Of a DNA stretch of 64,000 nt, positions 12,839 to 22,959 are shown in pieces; position 1 is the stretch's first letter, and each line of letters opens with the position of its first letter. A program made the translations under genes and the position numbers. Location: assembly GCA_050084985.1 (NCBI GenBank), contig JBITNC010000001.1, positions 28,396,001 through 28,460,000 on the forward strand, in the 5' to 3' direction. The notes beneath the pieces were generated by a model. That model was not told the origin of the DNA, ran no database searches, and saw only the letters and a program-made list of their open reading frames with translations. The DNA comes from Nageia nagi. Taxonomy: Eukaryota; Pinophyta.

Positions 12839-15800
12839 GTAATAAGAGGGTAGACTAAATAGAATGAAAAGGATGGAATAGGATATATCAAATAAGAACT
12901 ATAAATAAATTAAAAAGTGTATAATGAAATAATACTTAAAGAAATAAATCACCAAGCAAAAAGATTAGAATTTTGTTAAAGATCTTGTTTAATGTATATG
13001 CAATCAACACCAAAGAGCTTAAATGATCACTTTAAAGATAATCTAAATGATAAGAAGTAGTAGTGATAGATAAAAATGGTATTTATCTAATTTAGTTTCT
13101 TCTTTTTTAATTTGAAAAATTATCTTTTTAGTGAATAAATTTTAAATGCAAGTGTTAATTTTGATTCTTTGTAGTTCTCCTAGAGATATATCTAGTTAGT
13201 TATTTTTGGGAAAAGCTCAATCTCTAGGACGGTAGATCATTTTGTAAGGATATCTCAGTAACCTCTATCAATTTCTCACTAATAGAGGGGGGCTCCCACC
13301 TCGGTGATGAAATCCAAGTATGGGTTAGGCCATGGTGATGAAATCCACATACCTTAGTCACTCCCTAGGCTTGTGATGGAATTTTAATACAAGGAAGAAA
13401 ATATGAGATGCAATACTATATGATAATGTAATGCAATTACACCTCACAAATGCTTGGTTTTCAAAATAAATTCCAATACATTCCCACCCCAAGGATGCTA
13501 AAGCAATAAAATTTCCCTTTTCCTTTTTAAATAAAAGATAATGCAAAGATAGCAATTATTTTGAATGCACTAAATAATCAACAAATCATCCCTTAAAAAT
13601 AGCAAAGAAACCCTTATTGAAGATGTTAATTTTAATCACTAAATGATATTTCCAATGTGTAATGCACCACTCCCCCCAAAATGTAATGCAATTTTACAAA
13701 AAGAAGTGGCAATCCTATGTGAAAAGAGCAACCAAACAATATTGAACAAGTACAAAAATGAATCCAAAAACTCACTAGGCCTAAGAATGTTCCCTCCTAC
13801 TCCAAGATGATTAGGTGAATGAAATTTACAACCCTCTTCCACATGATTTTCCACTACAAGGATGACTATGGTAACAGTGCCAATCATTAGGATGACGACA
13901 AGTACACTTAGAGTGAAAATTAAAAGCTAAAATAAATGATGAAACCCTATGACAAAAGAAATTGATGCATCTTGTGATAAGGAAACCCAAAATTATATAG
14001 AAAAACTTGAAAGTGTACTACTATTCATACCACAAATAAGATATAAATGCAAGAAAATGCCAAAATAATTGTAAAACTAGTGCTATAGTCAAAATCACCC
14101 ATTTATATGGCAACTATGAGAGTCATTTAGATGACCTTAGGTTCATCCCTATGGAGGATTATTTATAATTAAGATCATATGGATGAAGGATAACTTATTA
14201 TATGTTTGCAATGGACCTTCAAGGTTTTCATATTCAACTTTGTCCATGCCCAATAATATTCTCTACAAGTTACAACCGAAAATTAGTCACAGATAATCTC
14301 TAAATTTGCAAGAAGTGTCCAAAACTTTAAACCACCCAAAATAAGTTAAAGGTTGAAAGAATCCTATTATGTATTGGGGTTTTAGGACTATTAGTGTCCC
14401 ACCATGATTACCATTTGTGAACACCTCAAAATCCTAATGCTAGAAACACTCAAACCATCTATGAGCACTTAAAATATTTTGAGTTATTCAATTCTAACTT
14501 TCCTATGTTGTGATTTGTCAATAATGATAAAGGAAAGGTTTAGGAATGGTATTAGTATTTAATGATGTCAATAATGCTCAAATATGAAAGGAAAACAACA
14601 AGTATTAAAGGGATATCAAATCACAAGTCCTTTAAACCTTATGATTGTACAAAATGAGGTAGAATCCCAACTCTACAAGGTTGTAGATCCCCTAATCCAT
14701 AGTCAAATGGATATTCATAAAGATATCAATTCCTCTAATGCAAATGTGTTTTAGACTAATAAAGATCAATGATAAATGCTAAGAAAAATATAATTGACAA
14801 GCGTAAATGATAAAGCTATGCTAAAGATTTGATAACATGCAATGTATGTTTAAAGATCCAATTAAATGGTAGTGTACAACAATAATGATTACAAATTCAA
14901 AGTTAAAAATATTAGATCTAAGCTAAGAATGCAAGTAACTTAACAAATATTTTTAAAGCCTAGGTCTAGACCTGAAAGATCAAACCCTATCCTAAACCCT
15001 AAGATATGATTAGCCTAGACAAATATCTATATGTCATACAAATGTAGATATATATTTAAATGAAGGATTTAAGTGTTTAAACAATAATACTTTGATCTAG
15101 AAAATCTGTAAACAATAATGAAAGACACCATTAATATCTCAAGAAAAGCCCCAAATAGTAAAAGAGTACCTCAATCCATGTTAAATGGAGAAGTTTTCTC
15201 AAAGAGTAAAGAGTAATACTCTTGATGTGATGTATCCTTCATAATGATCTCACAAAACTTATCATAGAGTTTATGTATGTTAGAGTTCAAAATTCAAAGA
15301 AGAGGCTCAAAATGTGTGCATTATAACTTTATAATGCTCAATTAGAATCATCCAAGTGATTGTGATAGCTATAAGATTCTTTGGGTGACTAAAAAGTCAT
15401 TCAAATGATTGGGAACAAAGATGTCAACAAAAATAAAAGGTTAAAATTGAGTCAATCAGTGTGGTCAAAGGACCTACAAAATACATGTTAGTATGGTATG
15501 ATAATATAACACATGATAAATGTCAAAATGTCAATGTATCCTTTTCAAAAAATCAAAATATATTTTTAGGATGTTTACACACATATTATATATACTAGAA
15601 TGCCAAACAAGCCACTCAAAGATATTTGAAAAAAAGGTGTTGGAATTCGACCAAGAAGATATGGTAGAAGCTTAGAAGAGTGCAAGTACTCAATAAGGAT
15701 TTCAAACCAAGCAAGGTAGGAATCATGATAAACCAATAGAGTAATGGGATATGTTGGATATTCCCATGAAAGAGCCATCAAACTATGAAATTCACCAAAT

Positions 15801-16531
15801 AAATTGCTTCCTAAATCCAAAATGTCTCATAAAATGAGAATATAGGATAGAGAAAGAACCAAAAATGCAAGGATAGTCATGATCAAAGTGACTTCTCATG
15901 CAAAAAAAAAGTATGATCTTGGCTATATGACAAATATGATGGTCTAATAGTAGATAACTAGAACATGAAATTAGGAATTTATAATTTTACTCTATAAGAA
16001 TAATACAAGATTGATCATAAAAAGCTTCCAAGAGAATTTGTCCACCCCCTAAATGTAATTAATATCAAGATGTGAAAAAAGTACACTCTATAATTCTTAG
16101 AGTTAGATCCCCTCCAAAAATAAAATTTAAGACCCTAGAATGGGGTTCCAAGGGGTAACGTCCCTAGTATGCCTACCCCTAGTCACAAGATGGAGCAAAA
16201 ATTTTTTTTGTAGTGTTTAAAATGGGAATTTTGGACTTTGAAAGCCTCCATATTTTACAATAATGGAAAAAATTGAAAAAATGCCAATTTTGCAAATGTT
16301 TCTCCTCCCTTTCACAATTTTTGGAAAAAATAAAATTACCCCTACTTTATAAAAATATGCCAAAATATTAATAAACCCCTCAAGTTGATAAAATTACACT
16401 TCCATAATAATGAAATCCCCCAAATAAGATAATATGGTAATATGTTATTAAATCCCCAACACTTTATGAAATGTAAATATTAATATTTCATCAAAACCCT
16501 AAAATCCACACATGGAAATGAACTCATCGCT
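12839..16531. other. AT-rich stretch, possible leader or LTR of the Tat-type element
   Basis: No gene is recognisable on either strand. The sequence lies upstream of the minus-strand gag start, so it should hold the leader and possibly the 5' LTR of that element. A small near-duplication (GGTGATGAAATCCA) occurs at about 13300 and 13330. I could not find a partner LTR or a convincing primer-binding site. The right end is cut by the copia insertion at 16537. Confidence 0.45.
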
Positions 16532-16536
16532 CTGAT

Positions 16537-17066
16537 TGTAGACAACTCAGCATCAGATCCGTTTCACTCCATGTCACCTGGCTGAGGTGTTTTCCTTCCT
16601 TTTACATAGTTTAACAGGCTGTAATGATTAAAGGCTATGCAGTTGGTGGCTACAACAAGAATATGCTAAAACTATTTAATCTGATGAAGTAGTTGGTAAC
16701 TGACCTGACAACGTAACATTTATAGTGGATGTGAGCTGTAAATACTTTAATTACAAACCAACTTAAGTAGAGCATGAGAAAAAGTGACTCCAGTCTAACT
16801 TTAGACGAGCTCCAGAAAAACTTTAGATGAGCTCCAAAAAAACTTCAGATGGGATCCAGAAAGTGTCTAGCTCCAGAAAGCATCTGGCTTCAGAAAGCGT
16901 CTAGCTCCAGAAAGCGTCTAGCACCAGAAAGCATCTGTAGTTTGGCTCTAGAAACTGTTTAAAGGTTTCTGAAATGTTTTGAAGCTCAAGGATTGTAATC
17001 TTGCTCCATAGTAATGCAATCTATTATCTAATGTTTCAATATTCTGTAATGGTCCAATTTTCTTCA
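16537..17066 (+). repeat. 5' LTR of the 16.5-kb copia element (530 bp)
   Basis: Direct repeat of 21373-21936. It begins TG and ends CA and abuts the CTGAT target duplication on the left. It is 34 bp shorter than the 3' LTR, exactly two units of the 17-bp tandem array. No clear TATA box is visible. Confidence 0.95.
16854..16937 (+). repeat. 17-bp tandem array in the 5' LTR, 5 copies
   Basis: Five imperfect copies of CTCCAGAAAGCGTCTAG, preceded by degenerate copies of a related longer unit (CTCCAGAAAAACTTTAGATG type, about 16790-16853). It sits in the region upstream of transcription, where other plant copia elements (for example Tto1) carry tandem enhancer motifs. Enhancer function here is inference. 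Confidence 0.9.
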
Positions 17067-17068
17067 TT

Positions 17069-17080
17069 TGGTATCAGAGC
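17069..17080 (+). other. Primer-binding site, initiator tRNA-Met type
   Basis: TGGTATCAGAGC, two bases after the 5' LTR, is the complement of the 3' end of plant initiator methionine tRNA, the usual copia primer. Confidence 0.93.
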
Positions 17081-17173
17081 ATTGTTGGGTCTGAGCTGGG
17101 TTTGAGAAAGCCTGTGGCTTCTAGCAATTGCAAAAGTTGCTTGTAGTGTTTTGGTTTCTTGTTTGCAGGTATA

Positions 17174-18133
17174 ATGGCCAGCAACACAAGCTCATCCATT
17201 CCTATTCCAGAGTTTGATGGCAGTGACTATGGATATTGGAGCATCAAGATACAAACTTTTCTCACTGGTAAAGATTTGTGGGATGTTGTTGATGATGGCT
17301 ATGTAGAGCCAGCAGATTGGAGCTCTCTTTCTGCAGAAGATAAGAAAGCTATGAAGGAATGTAGGAGCAAGAACTCTCTTGCCTTGTCTCATCTCCAAGC
17401 AGCTCTTAATAGGAGCATTTTTCCAAGAATTGCAGGCTGCAAGACAGCCAAAGAGGCTTGGGCTGTGTTGAAGGTAGGATTCCAAGGGAGTGATCAAGTG
17501 AAGGAGGTAAAATTGCAAATTCTAAGGAAAAAATTTGAGAATTTAAAAATGAAGGAGAGTGAAAAAGCTTCAAATTATTGTGTTAGAGTGAAAGAGATTG
17601 TGAACAAAATGCTAACTCTTGGAGAGACCTTGGAGAAGGCCATTGTAATCAAAAAAATTCTGAGATCTCTTACCAAGAAGTGGCATCACATTGCTATGAT
17701 ATTGATGGAGACAAAAGACCTCTCTCAAATGGAGATAGATTCTCTCATTGGATGCCTTATGTCTCATGAAGAAATGGTTGATGATGAACCAGTCCAATCC
17801 AGTAAAGAGGAGAAAGCCTTTGCTGCAAAAGAAGGTGATTCTAGCTCAAATGGACAAGGTAGAGGCAGAGGTAGAGACCAGCAAAGAGGGAGAGGTAGAG
17901 GTAGAGGAAGAGGAGGCCATTCCAACACAAGAGGAAGAGGTAGAAGCAATGGTGACAAGAGGAATGCTCAATGTTACTACTGCAACAAGTATGGGCATTA
18001 TGAGAGGGAGTGTAGAGCAAAACAAGCGGCAAATGGTGATGGAAAAGTGGTAAATTTTGGAGAGGAAGAAGAGTATGATGAAACTCTCTTTCTTTCCATG
18101 GAGGAGACAGCCAATATGGCTGAAGCAAAATAA
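17174..18133 (+). CDS. Copia Gag protein (319 codons)
   Basis: Gag packages the element RNA into cytoplasmic virus-like particles. The start chosen is the ATG at 17174 (MASNTSSS); the frame is also open upstream without an ATG. The N-terminal half carries the copia gag core: FDGSDYGYWSIKIQTFL, a Trp/Leu-rich helical region, and KEAWAVLKVGFQG. It is followed by an Arg-Gly run (RGRGRGR, about 17860-17955) likely to bind RNA, then a perfect CCHC zinc knuckle (Cys267, Cys270, His275, Cys280). The frame ends at TAA 18131-18133 and pol continues in the same frame directly after it. Most plant copia elements have one fused gag-pol frame, so this stop is either a mutation or a readthrough site. Confidence 0.92.
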   Translation: MASNTSSSIPIPEFDGSDYGYWSIKIQTFLTGKDLWDVVDDGYVEPADWSSLSAEDKKAMKECRSKNSLALSHLQAALNRSIFPRIAGCKTAKEAWAVLKVGFQGSDQVKEVKLQILRKKFENLKMKESEKASNYCVRVKEIVNKMLTLGETLEKAIVIKKILRSLTKKWHHIAMILMETKDLSQMEIDSLIGCLMSHEEMVDDEPVQSSKEEKAFAAKEGDSSSNGQGRGRGRDQQRGRGRGRGRGGHSNTRGRGRSNGDKRNAQCYYCNKYGHYERECRAKQAANGDGKVVNFGEEEEYDETLFLSMEETANMAEAK

Positions 18134-21100
18134 GAGGAGACTTGGTTGTTGGACTCTAGATGTTCAAACCATATGACTGGTAAGGGGGAGCTACTTTCAT
18201 CCATGGACCATTCCTACAAGTCAAGTATCAAGCTTGGCAATAATTCTACAATTGAGGTGGCTGGTAAAGGCATGCTTGAGGTGCCTACCAAGCATGGGAT
18301 GAAGAAGATGCACAATGTGTATCACACTCCGGATATGGCTCATAGTTTGTTGAGTATTGGGCAAATGTTGGAAAATAACTACAAGCTAGTCTTTGATGAG
18401 GGTAAGTGTGAAATTTTTGATAAGAACCATGGGCATAAGTTAGTTACTACTGTTAAAATGTCTCCAAATCATTTATTCCCATTGAAACTTGGAAAAAAGG
18501 GGGATAACATTCTTGCAAATGTGGCTGTTAAAGATGAGTCTTGGTTATGGTATCTTAGATTTGGACATGTGAATTTTAGTAGTTTGAAACTATCTCATAA
18601 GCTAGTTCATGGTTTACCTCTTGTTGAAAATCCAAAATCAGTTTGTGAAGGTTGTGTGTTGGGCAAGCAAACAAGGCAGAAATTTGATCATGGGAAAGCA
18701 TGGAGGGCCTCATTCCCACTACAGTTGGTTCATACTGATTTATGTGGACCAATGCAAAACAAAAGTCTTGGTATGAGTTCTTATTTTCTCACCTTCATTG
18801 ATGATTTTAGTAGAATGAGTTGGGTCTATTTTTTGAAGCATAAAGATGAAGCATTTGAGTTTTTTAAAGAATTCAAAGAGATGGTTGAGAATGAATGTGA
18901 ACATAAGATTAAATGTGTGAGGAGTGATAGAGGAGGAGAGTATTCTTCTACTAATTTTTCTGAGTTTTGCAAGCAAAATGGCATCAAAAGACAGTTTACT
19001 ACAGCCTATACTCCTCAACAAAATGGTGTGGCAGAGAGGAAGAATAGAACTCTCATGGAGATGGCAAGATGTTTGATGCAATCCAAAAAATTGCATTACA
19101 TGTATTGGGCTGAAGTAGTAAAGACAGCCAACTACATCTTGAATAGGTGTTCCACTAGTGCTGTTGATGGTAAGACCCCCTATGAGGCTTGGTATGATAA
19201 AAAGCCTACTGTCCGGCATTTCAGAGTTTTTGGGTGTTTGGCATATGCTCATGTGCCAAAGGAGCATAGAAAAAAGTTGGATGCAAAGAGTGAACCATGT
19301 GTGTTCATTGGATACAGTGATGAGAGTAAAGCATATAGGCTTTACAACCCCAAAACCAAGAAAATGCTTGTCTCCCGAGATGTCATTTTTGAGGAGGGGA
19401 AAGTGTATGGACAACAGCAAAAATGCATTGTAGACATTGGAGGAGGAGTGACCAGCCATGAAGATACTTCACAAGCAAACAATGTGCAGCCCAAGAGATC
19501 AAATTCTCTTCCAAACCTCCAAGTGGTGCCTCCAAGTCCTCCATCAAGTCCATCTCAAAGCTCAAAATCCACTCCAAGCTCACCTTCAAGTGGTGGCTCT
19601 CCAAATGTGATCCAAGAAGTGATGAAGACCAAGAGAGGTAAAAGACACTTTCAAAACCATCCTCCTTCTCAAGTTTTAGATCAAAATTTCCATAAAAGAC
19701 TATCAAGAAGTCAATTTCATGAAATGGAGAAGTTTGTTAAGCAATTTAGCAATATGGAACTTGATGATGATCCAAAGGGTGAGATGGTGAACTATGCTTT
19801 GTGTGCAGTCCCAAATACTAATATTTCTTTTTTTGATCCATCTTGTTATGAGGAAGCTTGCACCAAAAATGTGTGGGTTAAGGCTATGCAAGAGGAGCTT
19901 CACTCCATAAACAAAAATGACACTTGGGAACTTTGTGAGTTGCCCAAAGGAAAGAGGTGTGTGGGCTCCAAGTGGGTCTACAAGACCAAGTACAACAGTG
20001 ATGGTACCATAGAGAGACACAAAGCAAGATTGGTTGCTAAAGGCTTCACACAAAAACATGGTGTAGACTTTGAAGAGACTTTTGCACCGGTTGCAAGGCA
20101 AGAAACAATAAGGTTGCTCCTTTCAATGGCTACCCAAAACCATTGGAGTGTCTACCACATGGATGTGAAGAGTGCATTCTTGAATGGTTACTTGGATGAA
20201 GAGGTTTTTGTACAGCAGCCTCAAGGTTTTCAAGTGCAAGGCAAAGAACATCATGTGTACAAGCTTAAGAAGGCCCTGTATGGTCTTAAGCAAGCTCCAA
20301 GAGCTTGGTACACTCGCATGGATGGATACTTTCAGAATTTTGGACTCATGAGGAGCAAGAATGAGCCAACACTCTACATCAAGAGAGAAGGTAATCAGAT
20401 TTTGCTTGTTTCTCTTTATGTTGATGATTTGATATATATGGGAAGTGATCCCATCTTGAACAACAAGTTTAAGACTGATTTGATGAATGAGTTTGAAATG
20501 AAGGATTTGGGCCTTATGAGGTACTTTCTTGGCATGGAGGTCCACCAATGTCAAGAAGAGATTTTTGTTTATCAAAGCAAATATGCAAGGAACATGCTTT
20601 CTAAGTATGGTATGATGAATTGTACTGCTGTTCACAATCCTGTAGCTCATGGTGAGTTGCTTTGTAAGGATGATGGTGCTCCAAAAGCAAGTGTGATAGA
20701 ATTTAGAAGCATTGTTGGTAGCCTTATGTTCCTTTGCAACACTAGGCCTGATATACAATTTGCTATCTCTTTGGTATCTAGATACATGAATGATCCTTCT
20801 ATTTTGCATTTGAAGGCTGTAAAATGTATTTTGAGGTATGTCAAAGGTACCATTGGTTATGGTCTTCACTACTCTCATGTTGAAAAGTTTAAGCTTGTTG
20901 GTTTTAGTGACAGTGATTGGGGCAGCAATTTGGATGATAGGAAGTCCACTTCTGGGCAATGTTTCTCACTTGGTTCAGGAATGATAACATGGAGTTCTAA
21001 GAAGCAATCTACAGTTGCTCTCTCTTCTTGTGAGGCTGAGTATATAGCCCTCATCGTAGCTAGTGCACAAGCCTTATGGCTAAGGAAACTACTTGATGAA

Positions 21101-21421
21101 ATTGGTGAGAAACAACATGGACCAACAATTCTTTACTGTGACAACCAAAGTGCCATTCAGTTGGCACATAATCCCATCCACCACAACAGGTCAAAGCACT
21201 TCCAACTCAAGTACCACTTCATTCGTGACATGGTGGAGAAGAACCAAATTGAGCTTCACTATTGCAACACCAAGATCAACTTGGCTGATATTTTCACAAA
21301 AGGTGTTGTCAAAGCTCAGTATGTGATGCTCAGAGACTCCATGGTGAGTCCTCTTTGCATCAAGGGGGAGAATGTAGACAACTTAGCATCAGATCTATTT
21401 CACTCCATGTCACCTGGCTGA
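18134..21421 (+). CDS. Copia Pol polyprotein (protease, integrase, RT, RNase H)
   Basis: Open for about 1,095 codons in the gag frame, after one TAA, with no Met at its start. Residues below count the TTG at 18146 as 1. The protease site reads LDSRCSNHM: the Gly of the essential Asp-Ser-Gly is Arg (GGA to AGA). In the integrase zinc finger the first His is Tyr136, while His141 and the CxxC near 168-171 remain. The integrase core is intact with Asp198, Asp261 and Glu297 (35 residues between the last two). RT carries YVDD at 758-761. RNase H has Asp922, Glu963 and Asp999 in FSDSDW, SSCEAEY and YCDNQSAI. The frame runs into the 3' LTR and stops at 21421. Without a working protease and zinc finger it probably cannot transpose alone. 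Confidence 0.93.
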   Translation, partial: EETWLLDSRCSNHMTGKGELLSSMDHSYKSSIKLGNNSTIEVAGKGMLEVPTKHGMKKMHNVYHTPDMAHSLLSIGQMLENNYKLVFDEGKCEIFDKNHGHKLVTTVKMSPNHLFPLKLGKKGDNILANVAVKDESWLWYLRFGHVNFSSLKLSHKLVHGLPLVENPKSVCEGCVLGKQTRQKFDHGKAWRASFPLQLVHTDLCGPMQNKSLGMSSYFLTFIDDFSRMSWVYFLKHKDEAFEFFKEFKEMVENECEHKIKCVRSDRGGEYSSTNFSEFCKQNGIKRQFTTAYTPQQNGVAERKNRTLMEMARCLMQSKKLHYMYWAEVVKTANYILNRCSTSAVDGKTPYEAWYDKKPTVRHFRVFGCLAYAHVPKEHRKKLDAKSEPCVFIGYSDESKAYRLYNPKTKKMLVSRDVIFEEGKVYGQQQKCIVDIGGGVTSHEDTSQANNVQPKRSNSLPNLQVVPPSPPSSPSQSSKSTPSSPSSGGSPNVIQEVMKTKRGKRHFQNHPPSQVLDQNFHKRLSRSQFHEMEKFVKQFSNMELDDDPKGEMVNYALCAVPNTNISFFDPSCYEEACTKNVWVKAMQEELHSINKNDTWELCELPKGKRCVGSKWVYKTKYNSDGTIERHKARLVAKGFTQKHGVDFEETFAPVARQETIRLLLSMATQNHWSVYHMDVKSAFLNGYLDEEVFVQQPQGFQVQGKEHHVYKLKKALYGLKQAPRAWYTRMDGYFQNFGLMRSKNEPTLYIKREGNQILLVSLYVDDLIYMGSDPILNNKFKTDLMNEFEMKDLGLMRYFLGMEVHQCQEEIFVYQSKYARNMLSKYGMMNCTAVHNPVAHGELLCKDDGAPKASVIEFRSIVGSLMFLCNTRPDIQFAISLVSRYMNDPSILHLKAVKCILRYVKGTIGYGLHYSHVEKFKLVGFSDSDWGSNLDDRKSTSGQCFSLGSGMITWSSKKQSTVALSSCEAEYIALIVASAQALWLRKLLDEIGEKQHGPTILYCDNQSAIQLAHNPIHHNRSKHFQLKYHFIRDMVEKNQIELHYCNTKINLADIFTKGVVKAQYVMLRDSMVSPLCIKGENVDNLASDLFHSMSPG
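21362..21372 (+). other. Polypurine tract of the 16.5-kb copia element
   Basis: AAGGGGGAGAA lies immediately before the TG of the 3' LTR, the position where plus-strand DNA synthesis is primed. It lies inside the end of the pol reading frame. Confidence 0.9.
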
Positions 21422-21936
21422 GGCATTTTCCTTCCTTTTACATAGTTTAACAGGCTGTAATGATTAAAGGCTATGCAGTTGGTGGCTACAGCAAGAATAT
21501 GCTAAAATTGTTTAATCTGATGAAGTAGTTGGTAACTGACCTGACAACGTAACATTTATAGTGGATGTGAGCTGTAAATACTTTAATTACAAACCAACTT
21601 AAGTAGAGCATGAGAAAAAGTGACTCCAGTCTAACTTCAGACGAGCTCTAGAAAAACTTCAGATGAGCTCTAGAAAAACTTCAGACGGGCTCCAGAAAGC
21701 GTCTAGCTCCAGAAAGCGTCTAGCTTCAGAAAGCGTCTAGCTCTAGAAAGCGTCTAGCTCCAGAAAGCGTCTAGCTCCAAAAAGCGTCTAGCACCAGAAA
21801 GCGTCTGTAGTTTAGCTCCAGAAACTGTTTAAAGGTTTCTAAAATGTTTTGAAGCTCAAGGATTGTAATCTTGCTCCATAGTAATGCAATCTGTTATCTG
21901 ATGTTTCAATATTCTGTAATGGTCCAATTTTCTTCA
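21373..21936 (+). repeat. 3' LTR of the 16.5-kb copia element (564 bp)
   Basis: Direct repeat of 16537-17066 with TG/CA ends and CTGAT directly after it. It encodes the last residues of pol. It is longer than the 5' LTR because it has seven rather than five 17-bp units. Confidence 0.95.
21690..21808 (+). repeat. 17-bp tandem array in the 3' LTR, 7 copies
   Basis: Seven copies of CTCCAGAAAGCGTCTAG, more uniform than the five in the 5' LTR (119 bp here). Because the two LTRs are copied from one template at insertion, the difference of two units arose afterwards or by slippage during reverse transcription. Confidence 0.92.
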
Positions 21937-21996
21937 CTGATGTGGGTAACCCTAAGAGGACATGATAATGTGATAAGATCATCATGTGGAGGAATA

Positions 21997-22654
21997 TGTG
22001 ATGTTCCTTTTATTTTTTTATTTCTTTATTTCTAGCAAAGCCTCAATATAAAAATGCAAAAATAAATTATAGCAATAAAATAACTCAGAAATTGCTCATA
22101 AAATAACACTAGTATGAGGAGAAATTAGCCAGTATCATATATTAAATATTTCAAAACCAATACAAAGCTAGAATGGACAAATGAAATCCTCATGAAACTA
22201 AAAATGTAGATACAACTTTCCAAACTGAGTGAATCCCTCCACAAAAGAAATGCCATGAACCACTCATAGATGCCTCTTTTTGTATTTTCGATATTTTAGG
22301 GCAATAACACCTTCAATGATATTGCTAAGTCCCCAACCATGCACCTCCAATGCACTATGGGAATGAGCAAGACTTGCAATCTCAACTCATGGAAACTCTA
22401 GGGTTTCAATATTCAATTCTCATATCACATAACATGCTCCAAATGAGATGCTCACTTCCTTTTATAGAATGAGGTTCTAATTTGGAGTTCTCCTAACCCT
22501 AAAATCACTTAAAGTACCTTATTACAAAAAATAAAAGTATAAAACATAAATAAACACAACTTAAGTTATGTCTCCTAATCACATGAACCCCTTTTCCACT
22601 TTTATAATTAAGTGTAAGAGACATTTACAAAATATTTATTTTTGGAACATTACA
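21997..22654 (-). repeat. 3' LTR of the chromovirus (658 bp)
   Basis: Direct repeat of 27912-28574. It is flanked on the outside by GAATA and on the inside by the polypurine tract. Confidence 0.94.
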
Positions 22655-22959
22655 AGTCCACCCTCCTCAAATTGCTTGTCCTCAAGCAAAGTCAAAGTTG
22701 GATCATCTAAAATTTTTGCACCTTCCCAAGTAGCATCCTCCATAGGCAAGTTCTTCCACTTCACAATATATTCTTTGATAGTCCTACTGCTAATCTTTTT
22801 CTCCCTTATCTCAAGGATTAATTTAGGTTCAAGAATGAGCTTTCCTTCATCATCAAGAGTTGGCAAATCTGAAGATGGTTGAACATGTTGGCCTAAAGCC
22901 TTTTTCATGCAAGAAACATGAAAAACATTGTGTATCTTACTCTCACTTGGAAGTTCCAA
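22636..22959 (-). pseudogene. Chromodomain and end of integrase (chromovirus)
   Basis: A 107-codon open segment. HNVFHVSCMKKALG is the conserved block that follows the integrase in chromoviruses. The later YIVKWKNLPMEDATWE (about 22717-22775) is a chromodomain core with its aromatic and W-E pattern. In this family the chromodomain directs the integration complex to marked chromatin. The frame overlaps the polypurine tract and the first bases of the 3' LTR. It is joined to the integrase by a frame broken at TAG codons near 22970 and 23055, where relatives have Gln. Confidence 0.88.
22655..22671 (-). other. Polypurine tract of the chromovirus
   Basis: On the minus strand this reads TTTGAGGAGGGTGGACT, purine-rich and abutting the 3' LTR, the expected site of plus-strand priming. 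Confidence 0.75.

Larger units (their letters stand above)
16537..21936 (+). mobile_element. Ty1/copia retrotransposon, structurally complete
   Basis: All structural hallmarks are present. LTRs start TGTAGACAAC and end TCTTCA. The target-site duplication CTGAT is perfect (16532-16536 and 21937-21941). A primer-binding site follows the 5' LTR and a purine tract precedes the 3' LTR. Integrase lies before RT in pol, which defines copia. LTR divergence is roughly 4-5% by eye outside the tandem array, so it is fairly young. Three lesions argue that it is no longer autonomous: a TAA between gag and pol, a Gly-to-Arg change in the protease active site, and a lost His in the integrase zinc finger. 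It stands about 55 bp from the next element. Confidence 0.95.

Noticed and set aside
13639-15820. Several 60-90 codon frames between 13 and 16 kb
   Set aside because: They show no conserved motif and occur at a density expected for AT-rich DNA of this length.
17069-17080. Part of a tRNA gene
   Set aside because: TGGTATCAGAGC occurs alone next to LTRs as a primer-binding site; no cloverleaf can be formed around it or at the other three such sites.
17155-17172. Splice acceptor (TTGTTTGCAG-GT) just before the gag ATG
   Set aside because: It looks like a 3' splice site but no matching donor is evident in the short leader, so spliced gag expression is not supported.
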